Assembly (NCBI GenBank): GCA_035476635.1
Contig: DATILI010000158.1
Span: 1 to 12,531 of the forward strand
Direction of reading: 5' to 3'
DNA length: 12,531 nucleotides
Source: DATILI01 sp035476635
GTDB taxonomy: Bacteria; Pseudomonadota; Gammaproteobacteria; Burkholderiales; Burkholderiaceae_C
Below the pieces are notes generated by a model, which did not search any database, had not been told where the DNA came from, and saw nothing but the letters and a program-made list of their open reading frames with translations. The position numbers and the translations under genes are program-made. This document shows, in pieces, positions 1-6,854 of the stretch (the first letter of the stretch is position 1; the number at the start of each line of letters is the position of its first letter).

Positions 1-959
1 ACGACCCGACCCCAGTTTTCCGAGTCCTTGGCCAGGAACGCAGCGAACTCGGCCGGCGTGCCCCCGCGTGGCACCTGCGTGAAGTCCTGCACTTTCTGCC
101 GGAAGTCAGCGCGTGCTGTGATGTCCTGCAGCACGGCGGCCAGGCGCGAGACCACCTCCGGCGGCGTTCCCGCGGGTGCGAACACCCCGTTCCACGAGTA
201 CAGCGGCGCCCCCAGGTTCAGCTCCTGCAGGGTTCGCACATCGGGCAACTTGTCGAGCCGGCTGCGGGCGGATACCGCCAGCGGGCGCAACCTGCCGGAA
301 GCAATGTGCTGCATGGCCATGGCGGTCACTTCCAGGGAGCAGTCCACCAGACCGCCCAGCAAGTCGTTGAGGCCGCCGTCCTTGTAGGGCACGTGCGTCA
401 TCGACCCGCCCGCTGCCTGCAGCATCTGCAGCACGGCCACGTGGTTGGGCGACCCTTCGCCGTACGAGGGGTACGAGAGCTTGTCGGGTTGCGCCTTGGC
501 GGCATTGAACAGGTCCTGCGCAGTGCGGTACGGTGAATCGGCGCGCACAACCAGCACGAACGGGACGTCGAGCAAATGGATGATGGGCACGAAGTCCGCA
601 GCCTTGTAGGGCAGCTTCTTGTACAGGTGCGGGTTCAGCGAGATGGAAGGTGCAAGGCCGTACAGCAGGGTGTAGCCATCGGCCGGCGCCGCCGCCACCG
701 CTTGTGCGCCGATGATCGAGCTGGCGCCGGGCCGGTTGTCGACAATGACGGGCTGGGCCAGCTCGCGTGAAATGCGCTCGCCGATGAAACGCGCCATCAC
801 GTCGGCGGAGGTGCCGGCCGGCAACGTGACCACAAGCCGGATCGGCCGGCTTGGGTAGCCGGCCTGTGCCCATGCCAATGACGTGCCGAGGGCCACGGGC
901 ACGGCGGACAGGTACCGCAATGCGGTGCGACGGGATGCGTGGGTGCGCGTTGGGTTCAT
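1..959 (-). CDS. Bug-family tripartite tricarboxylate transporter substrate-binding protein (3' end missing)
   Basis: The frame reads from ATG 957-959 to the left edge, giving 319 complete codons without a stop; Bug proteins are about 320-330 residues, so only a few C-terminal residues are missing. The N-terminus has a twin-Arg n-region (RRTALRYL), a hydrophobic stretch and an AWAQA cleavage-like site near residue 32. The mature part opens with YPSRPIRLVV, then shows VDNRPGASSIIGAQAVA and later HVPYKDGG, all typical of the family. Family members are periplasmic receptors that bind carboxylates and pass them to TctAB-type permeases, but no permease gene is visible here. A good ribosome site (AGGAGA, about 5 bases upstream) lies inside the end of the preceding ene-reductase frame. 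Start and stop overlap as ATGA, suggesting one transcript. The ligand cannot be told from sequence; ene-reductase linkage hints at an unsaturated or cyclic carboxylate (inference). Confidence 0.93.
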   Translation of the reverse strand, partial: MNPTRTHASRRTALRYLSAVPVALGTSLAWAQAGYPSRPIRLVVTLPAGTSADVMARFIGERISRELAQPVIVDNRPGASSIIGAQAVAAAPADGYTLLYGLAPSISLNPHLYKKLPYKAADFVPIIHLLDVPFVLVVRADSPYRTAQDLFNAAKAQPDKLSYPSYGEGSPNHVAVLQMLQAAGGSMTHVPYKDGGLNDLLGGLVDCSLEVTAMAMQHIASGRLRPLAVSARSRLDKLPDVRTLQELNLGAPLYSWNGVFAPAGTPPEVVSRLAAVLQDITARADFRQKVQDFTQVPRGGTPAEFAAFLAKDSENWGRV

Positions 960-2055
960 GGCTGTCTCCTGTCGAGAAAAGGATAGTCGGTGTAGCCGCG
1001 GTGGTCGGGCGAATACAAATGGGTTTCGTCGAGCGGGTTCATTCCTGCGCCGGTTTCCAGGCGTCGCGGCAGGTCCGGGTTGGCAATGAAAGGGCGACCG
1101 AAGGAGATCAGGTCCGCATGCGTGCGCAGAGCGCGCTCTGCCTGCGTGTCCGATCACGAAAACCATTGTTGGCGATGTACAGGCGCTTGAAGCGGCGGCG
1201 CAAGGAGGCGTAGTCCAGCACATGCGTGGGCGGTGCCGTGGTGGTGGAGCCTTCCACAACGTCCACATAGCAGATGTCGTGCTCGTTCAGCATCGAGAAG
1301 GCAATGCCCAGCAGCAAGGCCGGATCCGAATCCTCGATCTGGTACACGGTGGGATTGGTCGGCGAGAAGCGCACCCCGACCCGGTCCGGCCCCCACACAG
1401 AGCACACTGCTGCGACGACCTCGACCAGGAGCCGGCAGCGGTTCTCAGCCGAGCCACCGTAGCCATCGGTGCGGTGGTTGCTGGAGTCGCCCAGGAACTG
1501 GTCCAGCAGGAAACCATTGCCTGCGTGCACCTGCACGCCGTCGAACCCCGCGGCAAGAGCGTTGCGGGCCGCGCTTCGGTACTCTTGCACCACGCCGGCG
1601 ATCTCGTCCACCGTCAACGGGTGCGGCACCAGCAGGGGCTTGCGGCCCTGGGTGGTGCGGACCGTGGCATTCGGAAGCAGCGCGGACGGACCAACCGGCA
1701 AGGCGCCGCCAGGCTGCGTGAGCGGGTGCGAATTGCGCCCGCAATGCCACAGCTGCGAGAAGATGCGGCCGCCCATCTCACGGACAGCGTCGGTGACGCC
1801 GCGCCAGCCCGCCACTTGCGTTTCGGTAAAGATGCCTGGCGTGTTCGGCCAGCCCGTCCCGCGCGCGGAGATGGCCGTCGACTCCGTGACCACCAGCCCC
1901 GCTGCGGCGCGCTGCGCGTAGTAATTGGCATTCAACGATGTCGGTACGCCGTCGGGCGAGCGGTCCCGCGACATGGACGACATGACAACGCGATTGGGAA
2001 GCCGCAAAGCCCCCAGCGCAACGGGCTCGAACAAGTTTCTGGGGGCCGGTGCCAT
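956..2055 (-). pseudogene. Old Yellow Enzyme family alkene reductase, frameshifted near the 3' end
   Basis: FMN-dependent ene-reductases use NAD(P)H to reduce activated C=C bonds or nitro groups. The frame from ATG 2055 shows LFEP and LPNRVVM at the N-terminus, a QLWHCGR motif around residues 101-107, an active-site-like HAGNGFLLDQF with His and Asn, and DGYGGSAENR. After LYIANNGF (near base 1159) this frame goes out of register and stops at 1108. The missing C-terminus continues at 1153-956 in the -1 frame as ADLISFGRPFIANPDL and GYTDYP, both family hallmarks, ending in a TGA that overlaps the next gene's ATG. Joined, the product is about 365 residues, normal for the family. The start at 2055 is preferred over ATG 2091 and TTG 2112 because GAGG lies 6 bases upstream and LFEP should be near the terminus. 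Either a real inactivating mutation or a sequencing error; the lost part helps bind FMN phosphate in the family. Confidence 0.88.
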
Positions 2056-2061
2056 GTCGTG

Positions 2062-2065
2062 CCTC
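2062..2065 (-). promoter_or_regulatory. Ribosome binding site deciding the ene-reductase start
   Basis: GAGG on the minus strand lies 6 bases before ATG 2055. The upstream in-frame starts at 2091 (ATG) and 2112 (TTG) lack a comparable Shine-Dalgarno sequence and would add residues not usual in the family. Confidence 0.5.
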
Positions 2066-2105
2066 AGCGCGTGCAAGGCATTGCTCGGCATGGCTTGCTT
2101 GCGTG

Positions 2106-2148
2106 TTGACAATAATGCATAGAAATTAAATTATGCACAAAAAATCAA
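2106..2148. promoter_or_regulatory. AT-rich promoter/operator region upstream of the ene-reductase
   Basis: This is a strikingly AT-rich patch in a GC-rich window. It contains the inverted repeat TGCATA (2116-2121) and TATGCA (2132-2137) with a 10-base spacer, so the centres of the two arms are 16 bases apart, close to one and a half helix turns. Minus-strand TTGTGC (2140-2135) and CATTAT (2117-2112) are spaced by 17 bases and could be a weak sigma-70 promoter for the ene-reductase/Bug unit. The plus strand also has TTGACA at 2106-2111. Promoter strand and regulator are not proven. Confidence 0.4.
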
Positions 2149-2273
2149 GGAATACAACAGCGCAGCGAGAGCCGCCGCGCGCGACGGCAAAGCTCTGGGA
2201 CGCAACGCTCGCCAGCCAGGCCATGCTGTTCGGCCCACGCTGCCGGCCAGCATCAGGATCGCCCCCGCGACTC

Positions 2274-2966
2274 TTATAGGCCGCGGGCAAAGTTCTGCAG
2301 GCCTTCGAGATCGAGGATTTCGATCACACCGTAGCGAATGCGCAGCAGGCCGGCTTGTTCGAGCTTGTGCAGCGCGCGGTTGGTGTTCTGCCGGGCCAGC
2401 CCGCAAAGCCGGGCGATCTCTTCCTGCGAGATGACGAGCTCGCGGCCTGTCGCCGGATACAGATGGGGATTGAAAAGCTCCGACACGCAATAGGCCACGC
2501 GCGCGGTGAGATCGTGCAGGCGAAAGCTCTCCACCAGCGCAACGTAGTGGCCGAGCCGCGCGTTCAACTGGTCGATCACCCAACGGCTGAAGGCACGGCT
2601 GTCGTCGATCAGCCAAAGAAAGGTCTGGCGCGGCATGAAGGCGACGCTGCTGTCGCGGATGGCGACCACCGCATAGGGACGCGGTTCGCCCTTGAGCGCG
2701 GCGCCTTCGCCGAACCACGCGCCAGCGGGCACGCCGGCAAACGTGGTGGCACGCCCGTCGGTGGCAATGGTGTCGACTTTCAGCATGCCGTCCACGACGG
2801 CCAGCCAGTGCATGGCCGGCGAGCCGCGCAGGCAGATCGTCGAGCCGGCGTCGAAACTGCGCATGCTGGTTTCGAGATGCACCCGCTCCATCTGCGTGGA
2901 CGCGAGGCAGGCACGCCAGGGGCTGGCTTCCAGGAAGTCGCGCAAGCTGGGGCTGTGGGCTGTCAT
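2274..2966 (-). CDS. Crp/Fnr-family transcriptional regulator
   Basis: The 230-residue protein has the two-domain layout of the family. Residues about 15-140 form a cyclic-nucleotide-binding-like beta roll (FDAGSTICLRG, GAWFGEGAALKG). A long dimerisation helix follows, then a C-terminal winged helix with QEEIARLCGLARQNTNRALHKLEQAGLL at about 181-208. There is no N-terminal cysteine cluster of the FNR kind, so an iron-sulfur sensor is unlikely; the effector is unknown. The start at 2966 (MTAHSP) was chosen because the upstream extension to ATG 3053 adds a non-family Arg/Pro-rich segment that runs into the promoter region; neither start has a strong ribosome site. It is divergent from the nitroreductase/ligase pair across about 130 bases, which suggests it controls that pair (inference). 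TAA stop at 2274-2276. Confidence 0.9.
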   Translation of the reverse strand: MTAHSPSLRDFLEASPWRACLASTQMERVHLETSMRSFDAGSTICLRGSPAMHWLAVVDGMLKVDTIATDGRATTFAGVPAGAWFGEGAALKGEPRPYAVVAIRDSSVAFMPRQTFLWLIDDSRAFSRWVIDQLNARLGHYVALVESFRLHDLTARVAYCVSELFNPHLYPATGRELVISQEEIARLCGLARQNTNRALHKLEQAGLLRIRYGVIEILDLEGLQNFARGL

Positions 2967-3051
2967 GGGTAAACGTTGGTGACGGGGCGCTGCCCAATTC
3001 TCCGCGCAACGGCCTTTGATGGGCCGAGGGAAACCACTGCGGCCAAATGTC

Positions 3052-3064
3052 ATGTTGAGAACAT
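3052..3064. promoter_or_regulatory. 13-base palindrome, candidate operator in divergent intergenic region
   Basis: ATGTTGAGAACAT is a perfect inverted repeat with 5-base arms and a GAG centre, located 33 bases before the nitroreductase ATG and 85 bases before the regulator ATG. It does not match the classical CRP (TGTGA) or FNR (TTGAT) half-sites exactly. The placement would suit autoregulation or control of the divergent operon, but this is inferred from position only. Confidence 0.35.
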
Positions 3065-3097
3065 TCAGGATCGTTTCGCCGACCTACCATCGCCGCG

Positions 3098-3847
3098 ATG
3101 AAGCGTCTTGCCCCACCGCCCCCCGTCGCATCCGATGTCATCCGTGATGCGGTCGACTGGGCGATCGTCTCGCGCCGTTCGATCCGGGCGTTCCTGCCCA
3201 CACCGGTGCCGCGCGAAGAAGTCGAAGCGATCCTGGACGTCGCGCGGCACTGTGCGTCCGGCGTCAACACGCAACCCTGGCAGGTGCATGTGCTGACCGG
3301 CGCGGCGAAGGACCGCGTGAGCGCGGCGATCCTCGATGCCTACGACGACCCGGCGCTGTTCGCGGATCTGGACGAGCCCTACGACTATTACCCGCGCGAA
3401 TGGGTGTCACCGTATGTCGACCGGCGCCGCAAGGTCGGCTGGGACCTGTACAGCCTGCTGGGCATTGCCAAGGGCGACAAGCCGCGCATGCATGCGCAGC
3501 ACGCGCGCAACTACCGCTTCTTCAACGCGCCGGTTGGGCTGATGTTCACCATCGACCGGGTGATGCGGCAGGGCAGCTTCATTGACTACGGCATGTTCCT
3601 GCAAAGCGTCATGGTGGCGGCTCGCGCGCGCGGCCTGGACACCTGCCCGCAGGCCGCTTTCACGACCTTCCACCGCATCATCGCGCGGGAACTCGGCATC
3701 GATGACGGACAGCTGCTGGTCTGCGGCATGAGCCTTGGCTATGCCGACCCCAGCCGGGTCGAAAACTCCCTCGTCAGCGAGCGCGAACCCGTCAGCCACT
3801 TCACCCATTTTCACGATTCCCATCCCGCCAAAGAGACATCGCCGTGA
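3098..3847 (+). CDS. Nitroreductase-family FMN-dependent oxidoreductase
   Basis: The 249-residue product matches the NfsB/PnbA-like nitroreductase fold. RRSIRAF at 26-32 and SGVNTQPW at 54-61 are the FMN phosphate- and ring-contacting motifs expected at the N-terminus. A central FFNAPVGLMF segment and the C-terminal CGMSLGYADP motif are also typical. Such enzymes use NAD(P)H to reduce nitroaromatics, quinones or related substrates as dimers in the cytoplasm. The length is slightly greater than the common 220 residues; an insertion around residues 85-125 (YDYYPREW to GWDLY) resembles the group annotated as nitrobenzoate reductases, as far as I can recall. The stop overlaps the GTG of the following ligase (GTGA), so the pair is probably translationally coupled. 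No strong ribosome site precedes ATG 3098, which may mean a short or absent leader. Confidence 0.92.
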   Translation: MKRLAPPPPVASDVIRDAVDWAIVSRRSIRAFLPTPVPREEVEAILDVARHCASGVNTQPWQVHVLTGAAKDRVSAAILDAYDDPALFADLDEPYDYYPREWVSPYVDRRRKVGWDLYSLLGIAKGDKPRMHAQHARNYRFFNAPVGLMFTIDRVMRQGSFIDYGMFLQSVMVAARARGLDTCPQAAFTTFHRIIARELGIDDGQLLVCGMSLGYADPSRVENSLVSEREPVSHFTHFHDSHPAKETSP

Positions 3848-5538
3848 GCTTGTTCCCATCTTCCTCCCCCTATGCGCAGGGCCTTGAGCGCAACGCCGCG
3901 AACCACGTGCCGCTGACGCCGCTGCGCTTTCTTGACCGCAGCGCAGACGTCTATCCGCAGCGCATCGCGATCCTGCACGGCAGCCTGCGCCAGACCTGGG
4001 CGCAGACGCGTGCGCGCTGCTACCGGCTCGCCTCGGCGCTGGTGCGCATGGGCGTGCAGCCCGGCGATACCGTGTCGGTCCTCGCACCCAATACGCCCGC
4101 CATGCTGGAAGCGCACTTCGGCGTGCCGCTGGCCGGCGCGGTGCTGAACGCGATCAACTGCCGGCTCGATGCCGAAGGGGTCGCCTTCATCCTGCGCCAT
4201 GGGCAGGCGCGCGTGCTGCTGGTCGACCGCGAGTTCGCGCCGCTGGCGCAGCGCGCCCTGGCGGGCGTGCCGCATCCACCGCGCGTGATCGATATCAACG
4301 ATCATGAAGCTCCCGATGGTCCTGCGATCGGGGAGACGGATTACGAGGCCTTGCTGGCGGGCGGCGACCCGGCCTTTGCCGGTGTCTGGCCTTCCGACGA
4401 GTGGACACCGATCGCGCTGAACTACACCTCGGGCACCACCGGCGATCCCAAGGGCGTGGTGCCTAGCCACCGCGGCACCTACCTGATGAGCCTGACGCAG
4501 ATGACGGACTGGGCGCTGCCGCGCGCGCCGACCTACCTGTGGACCTTGCCGATGTTCCATGCCAATGGCTGGTGCTTCACCTGGGCGATCACGGCGGCCG
4601 CAGGCACGCACGTTTGCTTGCGCAAGGTGAACGCAGCCAACGTTTTCCGCGCCATCGCCGAGCAGGGCGTTGACCATTTCTGCGCGGCGCCCATCGTCCT
4701 GGCCGGCATCGCGAACACGCCGGCCAGCGAGCGCCAGGCGCTGCCGCGCCGGGTGCGGGTGCTGACCGCCGGGTCGCCGCCGCCCGCTGCAGTGCTCGAG
4801 CAAGTCGCGGCCATGGGATTCGAGGTGGACCATGTATTCGGCATCACCGAAATCTCCGGAACAGCGGTCAGCTGCGCCTGGCAGGATGCCTGGAACGAAG
4901 AACCGGCGAATGAGCGCGCGCGCCTGAAGTCGCGCCAGGGCGTGCGGGCCGCGTTGCTGGAGGGCCTGACCGTTGCCGACCCGCAAACGCTGGCGCCGGT
5001 GGCCAAGAATGGCTGCGACGCGGGGGAGATGCTGATCCGCGGCAACATCGTCATGATGGGATACCTGAAGAACCCGGAGGCCACGGCCAAGGCCTTCGCG
5101 GGCGGCTGGTTTCACACTGGTGACGTGGCGGTGGTGCACCCGGATGGCTACCTGCAGATCACCGATCGCTCGAAAGACGTCATCATCTCGGGCGGCGAGA
5201 ACATCTCTTCCGTGGAAGTGGAGGATGTGCTGCATCGGCACCCCGCAGTCCTGCATGCGGCGGTGGTCGCCCAGCCCGATGAAAAATGGGGCGAAGTGCC
5301 CTGTGCCTTCATCGAGCGCAAGGCGGATGCTGAGCCACTCGCCGAGGCCGAGCTCATCGCCTTCTGCCGCGAGCGGCTCGCGCATTTCAAGTGCCCGCGC
5401 AGAATCATCTTCACCGAGCTGCCGAAGACGGCCACCGGCAAGATTCAGAAGTTTCGCCTGCGCGAACTCGCCGGTAGCCGCGAGGCGATTACGCGGCTCG
5501 CGGCAAGCGGGAGTGCGACCCCTACCTTGAGCAATTGA
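3844..5538 (+). CDS. AMP-dependent acyl-CoA ligase (DmdB-like fatty/aryl acyl-CoA synthetase)
   Basis: This 564-residue adenylate-forming enzyme activates a carboxylic acid with ATP and CoA. The phosphate-binding loop YTSGTTGDPKG is at residues 194-204, the GITE core motif lies near 335-338, GGWFHTGD is near 420-427, the hinge DRSKD at 441-445, and the catalytic lysine is K533 in TGKIQK. The segments LPMFHANGWCF, CLRKV and ARLKSRQG resemble the 3-methylmercaptopropionyl-CoA ligase (DmdB)/medium-chain acyl-CoA synthetase group, but the true substrate cannot be read from sequence. The GTG start at 3844 overlaps the nitroreductase stop as GTGA, and AAAGAGA sits about 7 bases upstream. Context suggests a two-gene catabolic unit in which the acid product or substrate of a reductive step is made into a CoA ester (inference). 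A tail of about 20 residues after the last domain is Ser/Ala-rich. Confidence 0.95.
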   Translation: MSLFPSSSPYAQGLERNAANHVPLTPLRFLDRSADVYPQRIAILHGSLRQTWAQTRARCYRLASALVRMGVQPGDTVSVLAPNTPAMLEAHFGVPLAGAVLNAINCRLDAEGVAFILRHGQARVLLVDREFAPLAQRALAGVPHPPRVIDINDHEAPDGPAIGETDYEALLAGGDPAFAGVWPSDEWTPIALNYTSGTTGDPKGVVPSHRGTYLMSLTQMTDWALPRAPTYLWTLPMFHANGWCFTWAITAAAGTHVCLRKVNAANVFRAIAEQGVDHFCAAPIVLAGIANTPASERQALPRRVRVLTAGSPPPAAVLEQVAAMGFEVDHVFGITEISGTAVSCAWQDAWNEEPANERARLKSRQGVRAALLEGLTVADPQTLAPVAKNGCDAGEMLIRGNIVMMGYLKNPEATAKAFAGGWFHTGDVAVVHPDGYLQITDRSKDVIISGGENISSVEVEDVLHRHPAVLHAAVVAQPDEKWGEVPCAFIERKADAEPLAEAELIAFCRERLAHFKCPRRIIFTELPKTATGKIQKFRLRELAGSREAITRLAASGSATPTLSN

Positions 5539-5540
5539 AG

Positions 5541-5644
5541 GGCCGTGTCGAAGGCGCTGGTTCATTCGGCCATAGCTTTCGCGCAACAAACGAAACACGG
5601 CCGCCGCCGTCATGAAGCACGGCGGAAACACCCGCTTTCGACAC
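5541..5644. repeat. Inverted repeats with a shared left arm (possible alternative RNA structures)
   Basis: The left arm at 5541-5552 can pair with two later segments. GGCCGTGT (5541-5548) complements ACACGGCC at 5595-5602, and GTGTCGAA (5545-5552) complements TTCGACAC at 5637-5644. The two pairings share bases 5545-5548, so they exclude each other. The block begins 2 bases after the ligase stop and precedes the lipoprotein gene. It may act as a terminator/antiterminator-like leader, or be chance in GC-rich DNA. Confidence 0.35.
5604..5625. repeat. Perfect 7-base hairpin in ligase-lipoprotein intergenic region
   Basis: CCGCCGT (5604-5610) and ACGGCGG (5619-5625) flank an 8-base loop. No clear U-tract follows on the plus strand, so a classical intrinsic terminator is not supported. 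On the minus strand the flank is only moderately T-rich. Confidence 0.4.
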
Positions 5645-5675
5645 TACGTCAAGCCGCAACTGTTGCGACACGTAG
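5644..5675. promoter_or_regulatory. Nested dyad upstream of lipoprotein gene, candidate operator or RNA hairpin
   Basis: CTACGT (5644-5649) and ACGTAG (5670-5675) enclose a second palindrome, CGCAACTGTTGCG (5655-5667), made of two 6-base arms around one T. The element lies 24 bases upstream of ATG 5700. A good ribosome site, AAGGGGA, sits between it and the start codon. Regulator unknown. Confidence 0.4.
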
Positions 5676-5699
5676 ATTCAGATTGAAGGGGAAAGCGCC

Positions 5700-6488
5700 A
5701 TGCGCCTGCAAAAAATTCGATGGTCCCTGGGCGCCGCGGCCCTGGGCGGGCTGGTGGTGCTGGCCGCATGCGCGCCCTGGCCCATCACGGTGCTGCACGC
5801 GGCCACCGCGGGCGGCGTGCCAGTCCGCATCGACCAGGCAACCGCACACGCGGGCGGCATCACGCGCGGCGACGCACCGGGGTTTCCCGTCACGCTCGCC
5901 ACGCCAGGCCACTATCGTCTGGCGAGTGACCTGGTGGTGCCGGCCGACAGCCCCGGCGTGCTGATCACCGCCGCTGGCGTGACGCTGGACTTGAACGGCT
6001 TTGCCATCCGCGGCCCAGTCACCTGCACCGGCCAGGCCGAGGCGGTGCGGTGCGATGCGCAGCCACGGCACAGCGCGAACGGTGTGCAGGCCAGCGCGGC
6101 TGGCGCCATGGTGCGCAATGGCAGCGTGCGCGGCTTTGCCGGCATGGGCGTGCTGCTGGACCGCGAGGGGCAAATCGAAGACATGCAGGTGTCGGACAAC
6201 GCAGGCATCGGCGTTTATGCCAACACCTCCGCTTCGCGTCCGGTGCAGGTGCGCCGTGTTCTGGCACAGCGCAACGGCGCTGATGGGTTCTGGCTGCAAA
6301 CCGGCAGCATCGAACAATCGCGCGCCGAACAAAACGGCCGCACAGGCTTCGCGCTGGGCGCCTTGATGACGCTGCACGAGAGCCGCGCCAGTGGCAACAA
6401 GGGCCTGGACGGCGATGCGCTGTTTGCAGCCCTCACGACAACGCCAACAGGCCGGCAGCGAGAAACGGCAAGCCAAACAAGGAAGTGA
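5700..6488 (+). CDS. Putative lipoprotein with parallel beta-helix repeats
   Basis: The 262-residue protein starts with a lipoprotein signal peptide: KIR charge, a hydrophobic run and lipobox LAAC at 21-24, so Cys24 should be lipidated. There is no Asp at +2, which favours the outer membrane. The segment GVLITAAGVTLDLNGFAIRG is the typical entry coil of right-handed beta-helix proteins, followed by a Cys pair (VTCTG, VRCDAQ) that may form a disulfide. Short coils follow: MVRNGSVRGF, IEDMQVSDNAGIGV, VRRVLAQRNGADGF, SIEQSRAEQNGRTGF, LHESRASGN. The last 20 or so residues (TTTPTGRQRETASQTRK) look unlike a coil and are read antisense to the next gene, which may mean the natural 3' end was lost. 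ATG 5700 has the ribosome site AAGGGGA. Function unknown; carbohydrate binding or surface roles are possible for this fold. Confidence 0.8.
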   Translation: MRLQKIRWSLGAAALGGLVVLAACAPWPITVLHAATAGGVPVRIDQATAHAGGITRGDAPGFPVTLATPGHYRLASDLVVPADSPGVLITAAGVTLDLNGFAIRGPVTCTGQAEAVRCDAQPRHSANGVQASAAGAMVRNGSVRGFAGMGVLLDREGQIEDMQVSDNAGIGVYANTSASRPVQVRRVLAQRNGADGFWLQTGSIEQSRAEQNGRTGFALGALMTLHESRASGNKGLDGDALFAALTTTPTGRQRETASQTRK

Positions 6489-6846
6489 CCAGAGGAAAGA
6501 ACCAGAGCGTCATGAACGTCGAAATTTCCGCATCCGAAGGGCGCTCGGGATCGAACAGGACGGTCACCTCGGTACCCGGGGGCGTGGCGGCACCGCGCCC
6601 CGTGCCTGACTGGAACGTGATCGACTCGCCTTGAGAGGTCTTGAACTCGACCACCGGAAAATAGTACCGCCTCGACCCGCCACTGCTGGAGGGGACCATT
6701 TCCTCTGCGCTGCGCACCACGCGCCCCTGCGCACGGCCTTCCGCGCGCAGCAGGCGCACAGAGCGGCGCACGAGCACCAGAGCGACCCCTTGCGCGAACA
6801 GGCCAACGCCGCAAAAGACCGCACCGAGGACTGGATTGGCTGCCAT
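6433..6846 (-). CDS. DUF3592 domain-containing membrane protein
   Basis: The 137-residue product has a hydrophobic helix at about residues 5-27 (PVLGAVFCGVGLFAQGVALV) and another at about 113-137 (LWFFPLVTSLFGLPFLAAGLL) around a soluble beta-rich centre. That centre holds the DUF3592 hallmarks: a YYFPVVEF segment, a SITFQSGTG segment and PPGTEVTVLFDPERPSDAEI. The function of the family is unknown. ATG 6846 is preferred because it comes directly before the first helix; an in-frame upstream start at 6897 would lie inside the preceding gene. Its start is 8 bases after the stop of the desuccinylase-like gene, so the two are probably cotranscribed. Its last 56 bases overlap the convergent lipoprotein gene tail to tail. 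Confidence 0.85.
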   Translation of the reverse strand: MAANPVLGAVFCGVGLFAQGVALVLVRRSVRLLRAEGRAQGRVVRSAEEMVPSSSGGSRRYYFPVVEFKTSQGESITFQSGTGRGAATPPGTEVTVLFDPERPSDAEISTFMTLWFFPLVTSLFGLPFLAAGLLALS

Positions 6847-6854
6847 GGCGTGAA

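Noticed and set aside
106..873. 255-codon minus-strand frame inside the Bug gene
   Set aside because: Same-strand out-of-frame shadow. The Bug frame carries the signal peptide and family motifs.
1108..1152. C-terminal residues RDRTRRQSALCARMRT as the true end of the ene-reductase
   Set aside because: The other frame encodes the conserved family C-terminus directly after this point, so these residues are out-of-frame sequence.
1222..2109. 295-codon open frame on the plus strand opposite the ene-reductase
   Set aside because: Antisense shadow with no motif. The minus strand carries the full ene-reductase signature.
2131..2253. 40-codon minus-strand ORF with a hydrophobic tail just after the Crp/Fnr-type gene
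   Set aside because: It is the end of a long shadow frame and has only a weak G-run before its ATG. Too little evidence to call a small membrane protein, although it starts about 20 bases after the regulator stop.
2133..2273. Plus-strand 46-codon ORF starting in the AT-rich patch
   Set aside because: No ribosome site and no recognisable content. It lies antisense between two minus-strand genes.
2967..3053. 29-residue N-terminal extension of the Crp/Fnr-type regulator from ATG 3053
   Set aside because: The extension is Arg/Pro-rich, unlike the family, and would place the start codon inside the palindrome at 3052-3064.
3811..5631. 606-codon open frame on the minus strand opposite the acyl-CoA ligase
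   Set aside because: It is the antisense shadow of a clear ligase gene in GC-rich DNA. It is rich in Arg, His and Gly and shows no family motif.
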